Assembly (NCBI GenBank): GCA_031254795.1
Contig: JAIRTS010000090.1
Location: forward strand, 1-9,597
DNA from: Treponema sp.
GTDB lineage: Bacteria; Spirochaetota; Spirochaetia; Treponematales; Breznakiellaceae
Direction of reading: 5' to 3'
DNA: 9,597 nt
Shown: piece by piece, positions 1 to 7,681 of the stretch
How the letters are laid out: every line of letters starts with the position of its first letter
Position numbering within the stretch: the first letter of the stretch is position 1
Position numbers and translations under genes: made by a program
The notes under the pieces: model-generated
Databases searched by the model: none
The model's input: only the letters and a program-made list of their open reading frames with translations
What the model was told of the DNA's origin: nothing

Positions 1-182
1 GGGGCGGGCTTCTTTTCCCGCGCCGCCACAGACGGCGGCGCGAACGCGGGCGATAGTGTTTCGGCTTGCCGGCGGGGAGCGCTGATGACGAATCTGGCGG
101 AAGGCGAAACGGGGGAGGAGGCGCTTTTGATTTGAGACAGAAGTTTGAGCTTGAGAACTTCAGCGGGCGATTTTCCGCTCAA
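1..182 (-). CDS. Possible hypothetical protein, 5' part only (runs off left edge)
   Basis: After the murB stop, an open frame with no stop codon continues to the window edge, giving 60 codons. A TTG start at 182-180 is preceded by GGGAG (192-188 on the minus strand) at 5-base spacing, a good Shine-Dalgarno arrangement. It begins 12 bases past the murB stop and is in the same frame. The predicted peptide starts LSGKSPAEVLKLKLL and then becomes rich in Ser, Pro and Ala (SASSPVSPSARF, AFAPPSVAAREKKPA), like a disordered amino terminus or linker. I recognise no family. The base composition is high in GC, where open frames arise by chance, so this could also be non-coding. If real, it would be co-transcribed and possibly translationally coupled with murB. 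Confidence 0.35.
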   Translation of the reverse strand, partial: MSGKSPAEVLKLKLLSQIKSASSPVSPSARFVISAPRRQAETLSPAFAPPSVAAREKKPA

Positions 183-194
183 AAGGACTCCCGA

Positions 195-1184
195 TCACAT
201 AAACACGATCTCCGTCTCAAGCTCAAAGCCCGCGCTTTTTCTAACCCTTTGGGCCACATCGTCTACAAGAAAGCGGATGTCCGTCGCGGTCGCGCCGCCG
301 GCGTTGACAATGATGTTTCCGTGAAAGGGAGCCACCATGGCGCCGCCGCGGGAAAGTCCGCGAAGCCCGAGATCGTCTATGATTTTGCCGGTTGGCATGC
401 CAAACGCGCGGTTGTTCTTGAAGACGGAGCCGGCGGATGGAAAGCGGTAATGCCCCTTTCTCTCGCGATCCGCGCGGCGGGCGTTCATGTCCGCCAGCAG
501 AGCGTCTTTTTCCTTCCTGTATAGCGAAAATTCGGCGGCTAGTATGAGCGTGTCCCTGTTTTGAAAAGGGCTTTTCTTGTAGCCCCATTCCGCGGCGCGG
601 AACGGAACGGTCACATGGCGCAGGCGCTCGTCGATGATGGCGACCGATACAAGCCTGTCGGCGATGGATTGTTCATAGCAACGGGCGTTCATGTACACCG
701 CGCCGCCTATGGTTCCGGGCATGCCGGCGAGGAATTCCAGCCCTCCGTACCCGCGGGCAAGGAGGGCGCCCATCACATCACAAGAGGCTCCTTCGTCCGG
801 TACGCCGAAACTATTCGCAAGCGTTTCAACGGCGCGGTCGATCCGTGTGCCGGCGCGGAATACGATCCGCCCGCTCTCTTGGCCAAAGGTTTCCACGCCG
901 CTCCAGCCGCCCGTATCAAGAACGACCCCGGGAAAACCCTCGTCGCTGAAAACGACATTCGCCCCCCGTCCCAAAACGCAGACCGGCGACCCTTGCGTCT
1001 TCGCCCGCTGAAAAATCGCGGCGATCAGGTCAGCGCCGTCCTTTTGATTCGGGCGAATCCACAACGCCGCCGCGCCTCCTACATTGAAGGTGGTGTGTTT
1101 TGCAAGCGGTTCGCGTCTGCCGGCCGTTATGGAAGCGTTGGCAGGTATGTTGCTATTTTTCAAAAATTCTTCTATAGTATCCAT
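195..1184 (-). CDS. murB: UDP-N-acetylmuramate dehydrogenase (UDP-N-acetylenolpyruvoylglucosamine reductase)
   Basis: A cytoplasmic FAD enzyme that uses NADPH to reduce UDP-GlcNAc-enolpyruvate to UDP-MurNAc, the second committed step of peptidoglycan synthesis. From the chosen ATG at 1184 the protein is 329 residues, normal for the family. Visible motifs: HTTFNVGGAA near the amino terminus, the FAD-binding VLGRGANVVFSDEGFPG, the core GLEFLAGMPGTIGGAVYMNA, GYKKSPF, and the carboxy-terminal block PSAGSVFKN with the proton-donor Ser at about 253. HGNIIVN and ELETEI (late catalytic Glu) follow. In-frame ATGs also exist at 1199 and 1238. I prefer 1184 because the protein then begins MDTIEEFLKN; the upstream extension is unlike MurB, and the 1238 start would overlap cysS. 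No start has an ideal Shine-Dalgarno sequence; AGGA lies only 2 bases before the 1199 ATG. It is divergent from cysS. Confidence 0.93.
   Translation of the reverse strand: MDTIEEFLKNSNIPANASITAGRREPLAKHTTFNVGGAAALWIRPNQKDGADLIAAIFQRAKTQGSPVCVLGRGANVVFSDEGFPGVVLDTGGWSGVETFGQESGRIVFRAGTRIDRAVETLANSFGVPDEGASCDVMGALLARGYGGLEFLAGMPGTIGGAVYMNARCYEQSIADRLVSVAIIDERLRHVTVPFRAAEWGYKKSPFQNRDTLILAAEFSLYRKEKDALLADMNARRADRERKGHYRFPSAGSVFKNNRAFGMPTGKIIDDLGLRGLSRGGAMVAPFHGNIIVNAGGATATDIRFLVDDVAQRVRKSAGFELETEIVFM
1150..1178 (+). promoter_or_regulatory. Candidate sigma70-type promoter for cysS
   Basis: TTGCTA (1150-1155) and TATAGT (1173-1178) are separated by exactly 17 bases of AT-rich sequence, a near-consensus -35/-10 pair. 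It would start transcription near 1185, giving cysS a leader of about 55 bases. It lies inside the first dozen codons of murB if murB starts at 1184. This is prediction from sequence only. Confidence 0.45.
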
Positions 1185-1224
1185 ACAGCAATATATCATA
1201 TTCCTATCTTGTTGGAATGTGAAT

Positions 1225-1230
1225 GGGGGA
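1225..1230 (+). promoter_or_regulatory. Ribosome binding site deciding the cysS start
   Basis: GGGGGA ends 10 bases before the ATG at 1241. It supports that start over the in-frame ATG at 1223, which overlaps this purine run and has only a weak GGA upstream. Confidence 0.55.
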
Positions 1231-1240
1231 AATATCATAT

Positions 1241-2647
1241 ATGGTTTTATATAATACGCTTGGACGCGAGATGCAGGAGTTTGCGCCGGTGACGCCGGGC
1301 AAGGTTGGTTTTTATGGATGCGGCCCCACGGTGTACAACTACGCGCATATCGGCAACCTCCGCGCCTATGTAACGCATGACGTTTTGACGCGCGCTCTTC
1401 GCTGCGCGGGCTATGACGTGAAACACGTCATGAATGTGACGGATGTGGGGCATCTTTCAGGCGACAACGACGAGGGCGATGATAAAATGGTCAAGAGCGC
1501 GAATGAGCGGGGCAAAAGTGTGCTTGAAGTCGCGGAATTCTACACCACGGCGTTTTTCGTTGACATTGACCGGCTCAATATCAGGCGTCCCGATGTAATA
1601 TGCAAGGCGACCGAACACATTGAAGAGATGATAGCGCTTATCAAACGGATCGAGGCGAATGGCTTCACTTATTTTGCGGGCGGCAACCTCTATTTCGATA
1701 TTACGAAATTTCCCGCGTACGGAGAATTGGGACGCCTCCATCTTGAGGAGCAGAAAGCCGGCGCGCGTACGGGCGTTGACGAAAACAAACGCAACCCCCA
1801 CGATTTTGTACTGTGGTTCACCAGGAGCAAATTCGAGAATCAGGCGCTTGTGTGGGACAGCCCCTGGGGACGCGGGTATCCGGGTTGGCACATTGAATGC
1901 TCGGCCATGAGCGTCAAGTACCTGGGCGAACAGTTCGACATACACGCGGGCGGCATCGATCATATCGGCATTCACCATACCAACGAGATAGCCCAAAGCG
2001 AAGCCGCGACTGGAAAGCGTCCGTGGGTGAAGCACTGGGTTCACAACGAATTTCTCGTGCTTGACCGCGGCAAAATGAGCAAGTCAACGGGCGGCTTTAT
2101 TACCCTGCAAACGCTGGTGGACGCCGGCTACGATCCGCTTGATTACCGCTATTTTCTTTTGAGCGGGCATTACCGGACCCAGCTACAGTTTTCCTATGAG
2201 GCGCTGAATGGCGCGAGAAACGCCCGCAAGTCGATCTCCGACCGCGTTAGGTTTCTGGCGGATAAGGCCGCTCATATACCGGAGCGCGTCGCTGACGAGA
2301 AGGCCGCCGCGTACCTCGCCGCTTTCAAGGCCGCGATAGAGAACGATCTTTCCACGCCCCGCGCTTTGGCTGAACTTTGGGGTTTGCTCAAAGACAACAG
2401 TGTCCCCGAAGCCGAAGCGCTTGCGGCGGCTTTTTCCATGGACGAAACGCTTGGATTGAACCTGAAAGACGCGGTGAAAGAGAAGAAGAAGATTTCCTCG
2501 GATATTGAGCGTCTCATCGCAGAACGGACAGCGGCGAAAAAAGCGAAAGACTTCGCGAAAGCCGATAAAATCCGCGCTGATTTGAAGGCGCAGGGCATTA
2601 TACTGGAAGACACTCCCAACGGCGTCGTGTGGCGCGACATAGGGTAG
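1241..2647 (+). CDS. cysS: Cysteinyl-tRNA synthetase
   Basis: A class I aminoacyl-tRNA synthetase that activates cysteine and charges tRNA-Cys in the cytoplasm; a monomer with a catalytic Zn. From ATG 1241 it is 468 residues, the usual length. It opens with LYNTLGREMQEF, as CysRS proteins typically do. The HIGH motif is HIGN (36-39) and the KMSKS loop is intact (278-282). Zn ligands are in place: Cys27 (FYGCGPT), Cys220 (HIECS), and His245 and Glu249 in HHTNE. The Thr in HHTNE, in place of the HHENE of E. coli, occurs in a recognisable subset of bacterial CysRS. The carboxy-terminal helical part ends AAKKAKDFAKADKIRADL followed by GIILEDTPNGVVWR, the normal anticodon-side tail. An alternative start at 1223 would add six residues. 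It stands alone, divergent from murB and convergent with the operon on its right. Confidence 0.97.
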   Translation: MVLYNTLGREMQEFAPVTPGKVGFYGCGPTVYNYAHIGNLRAYVTHDVLTRALRCAGYDVKHVMNVTDVGHLSGDNDEGDDKMVKSANERGKSVLEVAEFYTTAFFVDIDRLNIRRPDVICKATEHIEEMIALIKRIEANGFTYFAGGNLYFDITKFPAYGELGRLHLEEQKAGARTGVDENKRNPHDFVLWFTRSKFENQALVWDSPWGRGYPGWHIECSAMSVKYLGEQFDIHAGGIDHIGIHHTNEIAQSEAATGKRPWVKHWVHNEFLVLDRGKMSKSTGGFITLQTLVDAGYDPLDYRYFLLSGHYRTQLQFSYEALNGARNARKSISDRVRFLADKAAHIPERVADEKAAAYLAAFKAAIENDLSTPRALAELWGLLKDNSVPEAEALAAAFSMDETLGLNLKDAVKEKKKISSDIERLIAERTAAKKAKDFAKADKIRADLKAQGIILEDTPNGVVWRDIG

Positions 2648-2649
2648 CC

Positions 2650-2672
2650 GGCGATACCGCCAGGCTATCGCC
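2650..2672. terminator. Hairpin between convergent genes, possible bidirectional terminator
   Basis: A perfect 7-bp inverted repeat, GGCGATA / TATCGCC, with a 9-base loop starts 3 bases after the cysS stop. It lies in the 73-base gap where cysS and the leftward operon converge. Neither side has a T-tract, so intrinsic termination is uncertain; the stem may instead protect RNA 3' ends. Confidence 0.35.
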
Positions 2673-2720
2673 ACGCGCGGGGTAAATTCGGCGTTTTGCG
2701 CATATCAACGGAGATTTCGG

Positions 2721-4802
2721 TCAGTTCAAGGGCGGGAAATAGCCGATCTTGTCCCTACCCGATCTCTCCAAAAGATATACCTCCGCTTCAACCGGAAGAT
2801 AGGCGTTGCCAAAATCTGTCGGCAACCGGGACTCATAGCTTATGATGTATGTGCCGTTTGGAACCGAGACAAGACTCTGGACGACCGGCTTTACGCCTTC
2901 ATTCCGGTAAAGGGGAAGGACTTGCCCGCCGGTTTGAGAAGCCAGATATTCAAGCGCCGCGTCCGCTTGTCCGCCGCCTACGATGACCGCGTAAAACACA
3001 ATGCCGTTGTTTGCCAAATACGCGGCAAGGTCGGAAAGACCGTACTGCTCAAAGGCGAGTTCTCCGAGAACGCCGGAACCCACAAACACCACGGCGCGTT
3101 TCTTGTCCACCGGCAAGAGGTCTGTCGCGGCCAGCCGCAACCCCAGATCAAAGCGCCAACCCGGCGAATATTCGGCGGCGCTTGCCGAGCCGGGCTGTCC
3201 GCCGCCCGCCATCTGTTCTTTCACGGGCAACTCGGATGCGGACACGAGCGAGACGATGGCGCCCCCCGCGGAAGAAATGTCGCGGATGGCCGCGTTTACA
3301 TCTTCGCGCAGGCCGCTGGTCGCCGGCGAGCGTTCAATCAAAAGGGAAAGCTCGATGTTTGTCGTACGATAGCCCGCTCCCAGCAACTGTTGCTTGGAAA
3401 CCGGATTTCCTTCTTCGCTCAGCAGGAAGTTGCGCTCGTCAAGTCCGACAATAGGACGCCGGAGTCTGTCCTGCACGGAAATCTCAACCGTCACCTGCGG
3501 GAATGCGCTTGAGACGACCCGTTCTATTTGCACAAACAGCCCGGAGGCTATGTCGTCAAGCCGAGTCATAATGGAGACCTCGCTCGCCTGAAAATTAGCG
3601 GCGAGGATATTGCCGTTCCTGTCCATGCCCACGCCCACAAGCCGCGCCTTGTCGTTGCCCGGAACGCCGAGTTCCCTGACGACGGCGGAATCAACGTCGA
3701 TCATAATCACGCGGTTTTTATCGGCGACGAGGAGCCGCCCGTCCGAAAGGAAACGGAGGCTTTCCGGTCCAGCGAGACCGGCGGGCGTCAAAACGCCGAG
3801 ATACGCGCCATTGGGATCAAACAGGTAAATTTGATTGAAAGCATTGTCCGCGACATAAACCCTGCCGTTTTTCGCGGCGATTCCCGTGGGCGAAAGCAAG
3901 CCGCCAAAGGGTTCTCCGCCAGCGGAAACCGTTTTCTTTCCAAAAGAGAGGATAAACACGCCGTCAGGATCGAACTTGGAGACCCGCTGGTTTCCGTAAT
4001 CAACCACGTAAAGGTAGCCTGATTCATCAACGGCGAGGTTTTGCGGCCCCACAAACATGCCGTCCCCTCGCCCTTTTGACCCGATGTAGGACTGCCAATC
4101 TCCGTTGCTGTTGAGGACGCTCACGCGGTTGCCCCGGTATTCCGAGACATAGAGCCTCCCGTCGTATCCGCGCGCCAGATCATAGGGGCGATCAAAGCCG
4201 TTTATGGGTCCACGCTGCCGTTGCCTGACAATGCCGTTTGGGTCAATGCGGACAAGCTCGTTGCTGCCGTACGCGACCACCCACACAGAGCCATCGTCAA
4301 GAGGCAACACGGCGGTAGGCTGGCGGTACAAGGTCTGCTTGTCCGCGACGCCGGGGTACCTGCCCGATTCAACATACTGGATGTTGTCATCCGCGATGGG
4401 CAGAAGGTTGCGTCTATTCCGTATGGTCTCAATGCGGCTGTTTAAGAGCAACGCTTCCGTAGACATGGGGCCGTAGCCGCCGGAAGCGGCCATCCACTGT
4501 CTAATCGCCGCTTCTTCAAACCCTGACCGGTAATAGGAGCGTCCCAGCCAGTCAAGCAACAGCGGTTCTCCCGGCCTGAAAGACAGGGCGCGCTCAAAGG
4601 AAAGAATCGCCTCGTTGAACGCGAATCTGTTGTACGCCTGCACGCCTATTCTGAACTCTTCCCGCGCATAGCGGGCGTCAAGGTCCGCGTTGCCGACCGT
4701 GAAATCGGATTGCTGGGCAAACACGGGCAGCGCCGCGCATGCAAAAAGCGCCATGAACAAGAAAAAATAGCCGCATGACCGGAATCGTCTCAAACGCTTC
4801 AT
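2721..4802 (-). CDS. Exported TPR / NHL-repeat / VWA-like domain protein
   Basis: A 693-residue exported protein of unknown function. Residues 1-29 form a signal peptide: basic MKRLRRFR, a hydrophobic core, then PVFA before QQ. LFAC (Cys at 22) could alternatively be a permissive spirochaetal lipobox. Residues about 47-110 resemble two TPR units (AYNRFAFNEAILSFERAL, YYRSGFEEAAIRQW). Residues about 160-410 hold five or so NHL/beta-propeller blades, with repeated signatures such as GRLYVSEYRGNRVSVLN, GYLYVVDYGNQRVSKFD and GRVYVADNAFNQIYLFD. From about 435, VEISVQDRLRRPIVGL followed by NFLLSEEGNPV matches the lead-in of VWA-related domains. A Rossmann-like segment follows (IELSLLIERSPAT, KKRAVVFVGSG), in which the metal-binding DxSxS and TDG motifs are not conserved. 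It is the last gene of the operon; its ATG overlaps the upstream stop (ATGA), implying translational coupling. A role as a periplasmic or surface scaffold is inference. Confidence 0.85.
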   Translation of the reverse strand: MKRLRRFRSCGYFFLFMALFACAALPVFAQQSDFTVGNADLDARYAREEFRIGVQAYNRFAFNEAILSFERALSFRPGEPLLLDWLGRSYYRSGFEEAAIRQWMAASGGYGPMSTEALLLNSRIETIRNRRNLLPIADDNIQYVESGRYPGVADKQTLYRQPTAVLPLDDGSVWVVAYGSNELVRIDPNGIVRQRQRGPINGFDRPYDLARGYDGRLYVSEYRGNRVSVLNSNGDWQSYIGSKGRGDGMFVGPQNLAVDESGYLYVVDYGNQRVSKFDPDGVFILSFGKKTVSAGGEPFGGLLSPTGIAAKNGRVYVADNAFNQIYLFDPNGAYLGVLTPAGLAGPESLRFLSDGRLLVADKNRVIMIDVDSAVVRELGVPGNDKARLVGVGMDRNGNILAANFQASEVSIMTRLDDIASGLFVQIERVVSSAFPQVTVEISVQDRLRRPIVGLDERNFLLSEEGNPVSKQQLLGAGYRTTNIELSLLIERSPATSGLREDVNAAIRDISSAGGAIVSLVSASELPVKEQMAGGGQPGSASAAEYSPGWRFDLGLRLAATDLLPVDKKRAVVFVGSGVLGELAFEQYGLSDLAAYLANNGIVFYAVIVGGGQADAALEYLASQTGGQVLPLYRNEGVKPVVQSLVSVPNGTYIISYESRLPTDFGNAYLPVEAEVYLLERSGRDKIGYFPPLN

Positions 4803-5488
4803 TTCGCTGTTTCAACCAGTTTAAGATGCTCCCGAATAAGCGGGTTTTCAGGATCCTTATCCCGCGCTCTCTGGAGGAATTTCATCGCCTCTATTCTTTT
4901 TCCATCTTTATAATACGCCCATCCCAAAGAATCAAGGTAAACGGGGTTGTCGGGTTTCTTTTCGACCGCGCGCTTGCAAAAGCGAAGCCCTTTTTTTACA
5001 TCCTTGCCGGTGTCGGCGAGGATAAAGCCAAGACTATTCAACGCCGTAAGGTTTTCAGGATCAACGCTCAACGCCCGCCCGTACCATTCTATGGCATCGC
5101 CATAGGACTGCCGCGACCACGCGGCGTACGCCATTGTCGCGTACAGCTGCGCGGACTCAAAGCCGTTGTTCAGCAACACCGTAAGCTCATATTCAGCCTT
5201 CCTCGCCATTTTAGTCATTACATACGAATATGCCAGCGTCATACGGCATTGATACACCCGCACGCTGTTTTGAGCGTCGCTGATATATCTCTCAAGATAG
5301 GGTTGGGCTTCCGCAAAACGTTTGAGTTTCGCATAACAAAGTCCCGTATAATACACCAACTCAATCGCTTCATTGGCGTCTTCGGGGCGCGCCTTTAGAA
5401 AAGACTCAAGGGCGTTTTTCCAATCGCCTTTCTGAAAAAGGGCGACTCCTTCTTGAGATGTTGACACCGCTCTCGCAACTTCTTCCAC
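4799..5488 (-). CDS. TPR-repeat protein
   Basis: A 229-residue protein built almost entirely of tetratricopeptide repeats, with units at about 10-35, 44-75, 115-144, 146-180 and 182-216. The last three are clearest (DAIEWYGRALSVDPENLTAL; GLRFCKRAVEKKPDNPVY; DSLGWAYYKDGKRIEAMK). TPRs are protein-protein interaction scaffolds; no catalytic domain is visible. There is no signal peptide or membrane segment, so it is probably cytoplasmic. The start is GTG at 5488, backed by a purine-rich leader. The gene begins 27 bases after the surE stop and overlaps the next gene by 4 bases (ATGA). Its coupling with the exported TPR/NHL protein suggests the two act together, but the partner and role are unknown. 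Confidence 0.88.
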   Translation of the reverse strand: MEEVARAVSTSQEGVALFQKGDWKNALESFLKARPEDANEAIELVYYTGLCYAKLKRFAEAQPYLERYISDAQNSVRVYQCRMTLAYSYVMTKMARKAEYELTVLLNNGFESAQLYATMAYAAWSRQSYGDAIEWYGRALSVDPENLTALNSLGFILADTGKDVKKGLRFCKRAVEKKPDNPVYLDSLGWAYYKDGKRIEAMKFLQRARDKDPENPLIREHLKLVETAK

Positions 5489-5498
5489 TGTCGATAAA

Positions 5499-5504
5499 TC
5501 CTCT
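5499..5504 (-). promoter_or_regulatory. Ribosome binding site for the GTG-started TPR gene
   Basis: AGAGGA on the minus strand ends 10 bases before the GTG start at 5488. A second AGAGGA lies a few bases further upstream, close after the surE stop. No ATG start with comparable support is nearby, so this motif decides the start. Confidence 0.5.
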
Positions 5505-5515
5505 TTTCCTCTGTT

Positions 5516-6298
5516 TTAATTCTCCGGGCGGAATCCCACGCCCGCATGTCTCGGCGCTTCGGCGCACATATCGCTTGCCGCGACAGGATGAATAAACACC
5601 GGCGTTACTGACGCCAAATTCAACGACACCGCATCGTAATCGGAACCCGCTTCAGGGATGGTTTTCGCCGCTCCGGCGTTCATAAAGCAATACCGCTTGC
5701 GATCCGGCGCGTCAAACACTGCGATTTTATCCGACTCATACACCCGCCGCGACGGAAAGGTAATCTTCGACCCCGCCGCCCCGGAAGAGGAATTCGGAAG
5801 GTTGACATTGATAAAAATATCTTCCCGCCACAGCGCGGCGAATTCCTCTACATGCTCAGCCGCGTACGCCACGGCCTTTTCCCAATACAGCGGCTTTGAC
5901 TCGCAGGCAAGCGAGTACGCCACCGCCGGGATGTGGTGCAGGCTCGCTTGACGCGCCGCCGCCGCGGTTCCCGAATACACGAGATCCGTGCCAAGATTCG
6001 CGCCGCGATTAATGCCGGACACCACAAGATCAACCGTAAAAGGAAGCGCGCCCATGCACGCCATCATGACGCAATCCGCGGGAGTGCCGGAACAAGCCCA
6101 CATGTTTTCTTCCCGTTTTTTCAGCCGTATTGGACCTGCTATAAAGGTGATGTAATGAGAGAAACCGGAACGCTCGCCCTCGGGCGCGACAACATAGATG
6201 GCGTGTCCCCTTGTCTTTCCCATTTCCTGCATAATTCTGACAAACCGCATGAACCATTCAAAATCTATGCCATCGTCATTGGTCATCAATATATTCAT
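5516..6298 (-). CDS. surE: 5'/3'-nucleotidase SurE
   Basis: A metal-dependent phosphatase that removes phosphate from nucleoside 5'- and 3'-monophosphates, and in some species from short polyphosphate; linked to stress survival and nucleotide salvage. The protein is 260 residues, normal for the family. The metal-site residues are visible: Asp8 and Asp9 in MTNDDG, Ser44 in GERSGFS, and Asn97 in SGINRGANLGTD. The family segment YSGTAAAARQAS follows. Other family landmarks are VVAPEGERSG, the GTPADCV loop, INVNLP, and YDAVSLNLASVTP near the carboxy terminus. The protein lacks a signal peptide and is cytoplasmic. Its ATG overlaps the stop of the kinase gene upstream (ATGA), so translation is likely coupled to it. 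The TPR gene follows after 27 bases. Confidence 0.95.
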   Translation of the reverse strand: MNILMTNDDGIDFEWFMRFVRIMQEMGKTRGHAIYVVAPEGERSGFSHYITFIAGPIRLKKREENMWACSGTPADCVMMACMGALPFTVDLVVSGINRGANLGTDLVYSGTAAAARQASLHHIPAVAYSLACESKPLYWEKAVAYAAEHVEEFAALWREDIFINVNLPNSSSGAAGSKITFPSRRVYESDKIAVFDAPDRKRYCFMNAGAAKTIPEAGSDYDAVSLNLASVTPVFIHPVAASDMCAEAPRHAGVGFRPEN

Positions 6299-7464
6299 AC
6301 GGAAATCAAGCTCGCTCCTTGCGCAGGTACTACTTCATATATTATCGGATGAAAACCGAATATCCTCTCATAATCTTCAAGACGTTTTTTATATTCCGGT
6401 ATCGATTCTTCTTTGATGATGGCGTACGTACAGCCGCCAAATCCGAGTCCGGTCATTCTGGAGCCGGAAACGCCGTCCGTCTCCTGTCCGCGCTTTACAA
6501 GCCAGTCTGTTTCCGGGCAGGATGCCTCATAGAGATCGCGCAAGCCTTCGTGCGAATGGAAGATGATTCTGGAAAAAATCTGGAAGTCTTTTTTTCGCAA
6601 GGCTTCTTCGGTTTCGGCAATGCGCCGCATTTCCTGAATGACAAAGAGCGTTCTTCTTCTGATTGTCTCAGGCAGTCCGCCCAACAGTTCTGTAAGATTC
6701 ACAGACGCGAACATTTTATCGTTTATCTCGCGCAATTCCTTCTGGGGGAAAAGGCTTTCAAAACCTTTGCGTACATCGTGCCGCCGCTGCCTCAATTCCT
6801 GTTCAATATTAAAACGAGGCACCCGAGAATCCGTTATCAGCAGCTTATAGCTGGCGAAATCTACGGGAACGCTTCTTGTTTCTCTTTTATGCTCATCAAC
6901 AATGATGAAGCCGTCCGCTTTGGCGTTGAGGATCACGGCGTAATCGGCGAAAGAAACCGGTTTTCCGAAAAAAGCCTCCCGCTCCCTGATGAGCCGCCCT
7001 ATGAGGTCGCGATCCGTTATGTTCACCTTGAAAAAAGCGCGGAGCGCGACCACAGTCGCCACCTCCATCGCCGTGGAAGAGGCGAGCCCTATCTGTTGGG
7101 GAACGCCCCCCCATACGGTGACATTAAGCCCTTTGGCGAGTCGTCCAAGAGACGCGAACACTTGAATCGCCGCCTTGATGTAATTTGACCATCGATCTTC
7201 CCGTTTGTATTTCAGGTTTGTGATGGAGGATCGCTTGCGTTCATCAGAATTCGCCGCAAAAAAACGCAGGGAATTGTCTTTCCGCTGGCTGACCGCTACA
7301 TATATATCTCTATCAATCGCGGAAGAGAGACATGAAAAGAATTTTGGCTCGCCATGCTCTCCCAAGAGATGTACCCTTCCCGGAGCGCGAGCAATGACAA
7401 TCTGACCGGGCAGGTCGGCATCTGACTCGTATTCCTTACGATGGACTTGTCCGATGTCCAACAT
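6295..7464 (-). CDS. Galactokinase-like GHMP sugar kinase with altered sugar site
   Basis: A 389-residue GHMP-superfamily kinase whose overall layout matches galactokinase. Motif 1 is APGRVHLLGEH (27-37), motif 2 is the phosphate loop PQQIGLASSTAM (122-133) and motif 3 is MTGLGFGGCTYAI (337-349). The catalytic Asp is probably Asp174 in SFADYAV, aligned with MDQ of galactokinases, and Arg30 aligns with the catalytic Arg. However, GEHTDYN of true galactokinases reads GEHGEPK here, and the region with the sugar-contacting Tyr reads VPRFNIEQELRQRR without a Tyr. The substrate may therefore not be galactose, and I withhold galK. The ATG at 7464 has GAGAGG 6 bases upstream. It is the first gene of a four-gene operon and overlaps surE by 4 bases. 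No galT, galE or sugar transporter is seen in the window. Confidence 0.85.
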   Translation of the reverse strand: MLDIGQVHRKEYESDADLPGQIVIARAPGRVHLLGEHGEPKFFSCLSSAIDRDIYVAVSQRKDNSLRFFAANSDERKRSSITNLKYKREDRWSNYIKAAIQVFASLGRLAKGLNVTVWGGVPQQIGLASSTAMEVATVVALRAFFKVNITDRDLIGRLIREREAFFGKPVSFADYAVILNAKADGFIIVDEHKRETRSVPVDFASYKLLITDSRVPRFNIEQELRQRRHDVRKGFESLFPQKELREINDKMFASVNLTELLGGLPETIRRRTLFVIQEMRRIAETEEALRKKDFQIFSRIIFHSHEGLRDLYEASCPETDWLVKRGQETDGVSGSRMTGLGFGGCTYAIIKEESIPEYKKRLEDYERIFGFHPIIYEVVPAQGASLISV

Positions 7465-7681
7465 TCCACACCTCTCTAACGTAAATTGGAGCGCTCACTG
7501 GCGCCGGGGCGCCTTCCAAATTTGTCGTCAAGGCGCTAGCCACAGTTTGTTCACTCGTACCTCTATACTATATGAAAAATAAAAATTATTCAATAGATTT
7601 GACGATATTTTTTAAAAGGATGGCGCGGAGCGGTACGGAACTCGGTGCCTTAATGAGGGTTGCCCGTTGTCAATTCTACGA
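7465..7681. other. Intergenic leader between the operon and the insertion sequence
   Basis: There is no convincing gene. The part next to the kinase gene contains the kinase ribosome binding site (7471-7476) and a GC-rich hairpin, GGCGCCGGGGCGCC (7500-7513: 5-bp stem, 4-base loop). The rest is AT-rich, with the promoter candidate. No terminal inverted repeat or carboxy-terminal part of IS30 is recognisable here, although the IS30 amino-terminal part abuts the other end of the insertion sequence. Confidence 0.5.
7567..7595 (-). promoter_or_regulatory. Weak candidate promoter for the kinase-surE-TPR-NHL operon
   Basis: In the AT-rich block upstream of the kinase gene, the minus strand reads TATTGA, 17 bases, then TATAGT. 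The -10 is good and the -35 poor. The leader would be about 95 bases and would contain the GC-rich hairpin at 7500-7513. It lies between the kinase gene and the left end of the decayed insertion sequence. Confidence 0.3.

Noticed and set aside
561..1292. Long plus-strand frame of 243 codons opposite murB
   Set aside because: It is antisense to clear MurB motifs and runs into cysS. Long opposite-strand frames are common in GC-rich coding DNA.
1457..2044. Minus-strand frame of 195 codons opposite cysS
   Set aside because: It is a shadow of the intact CysRS coding sequence with no domain of its own.
3384..3400. GGAAACCGGATTTCC-like palindrome in the NHL gene, possible third hairpin repeat
   Set aside because: Its centre and arms differ from the 17-bp repeat, and the codons (NPVSKQ) read normally through it without a frame break.
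3920..3941. CGGAAAC followed by TTTCC inside the NHL gene
   Set aside because: The spacing and second arm do not match, and the reading frame is intact; probably chance.
7659..7681. Possible IS30 right end resembling the sequence near 9346-9372
   Set aside because: The similarity is weak and in direct rather than inverted orientation, so it does not fit an IS30 terminal repeat.
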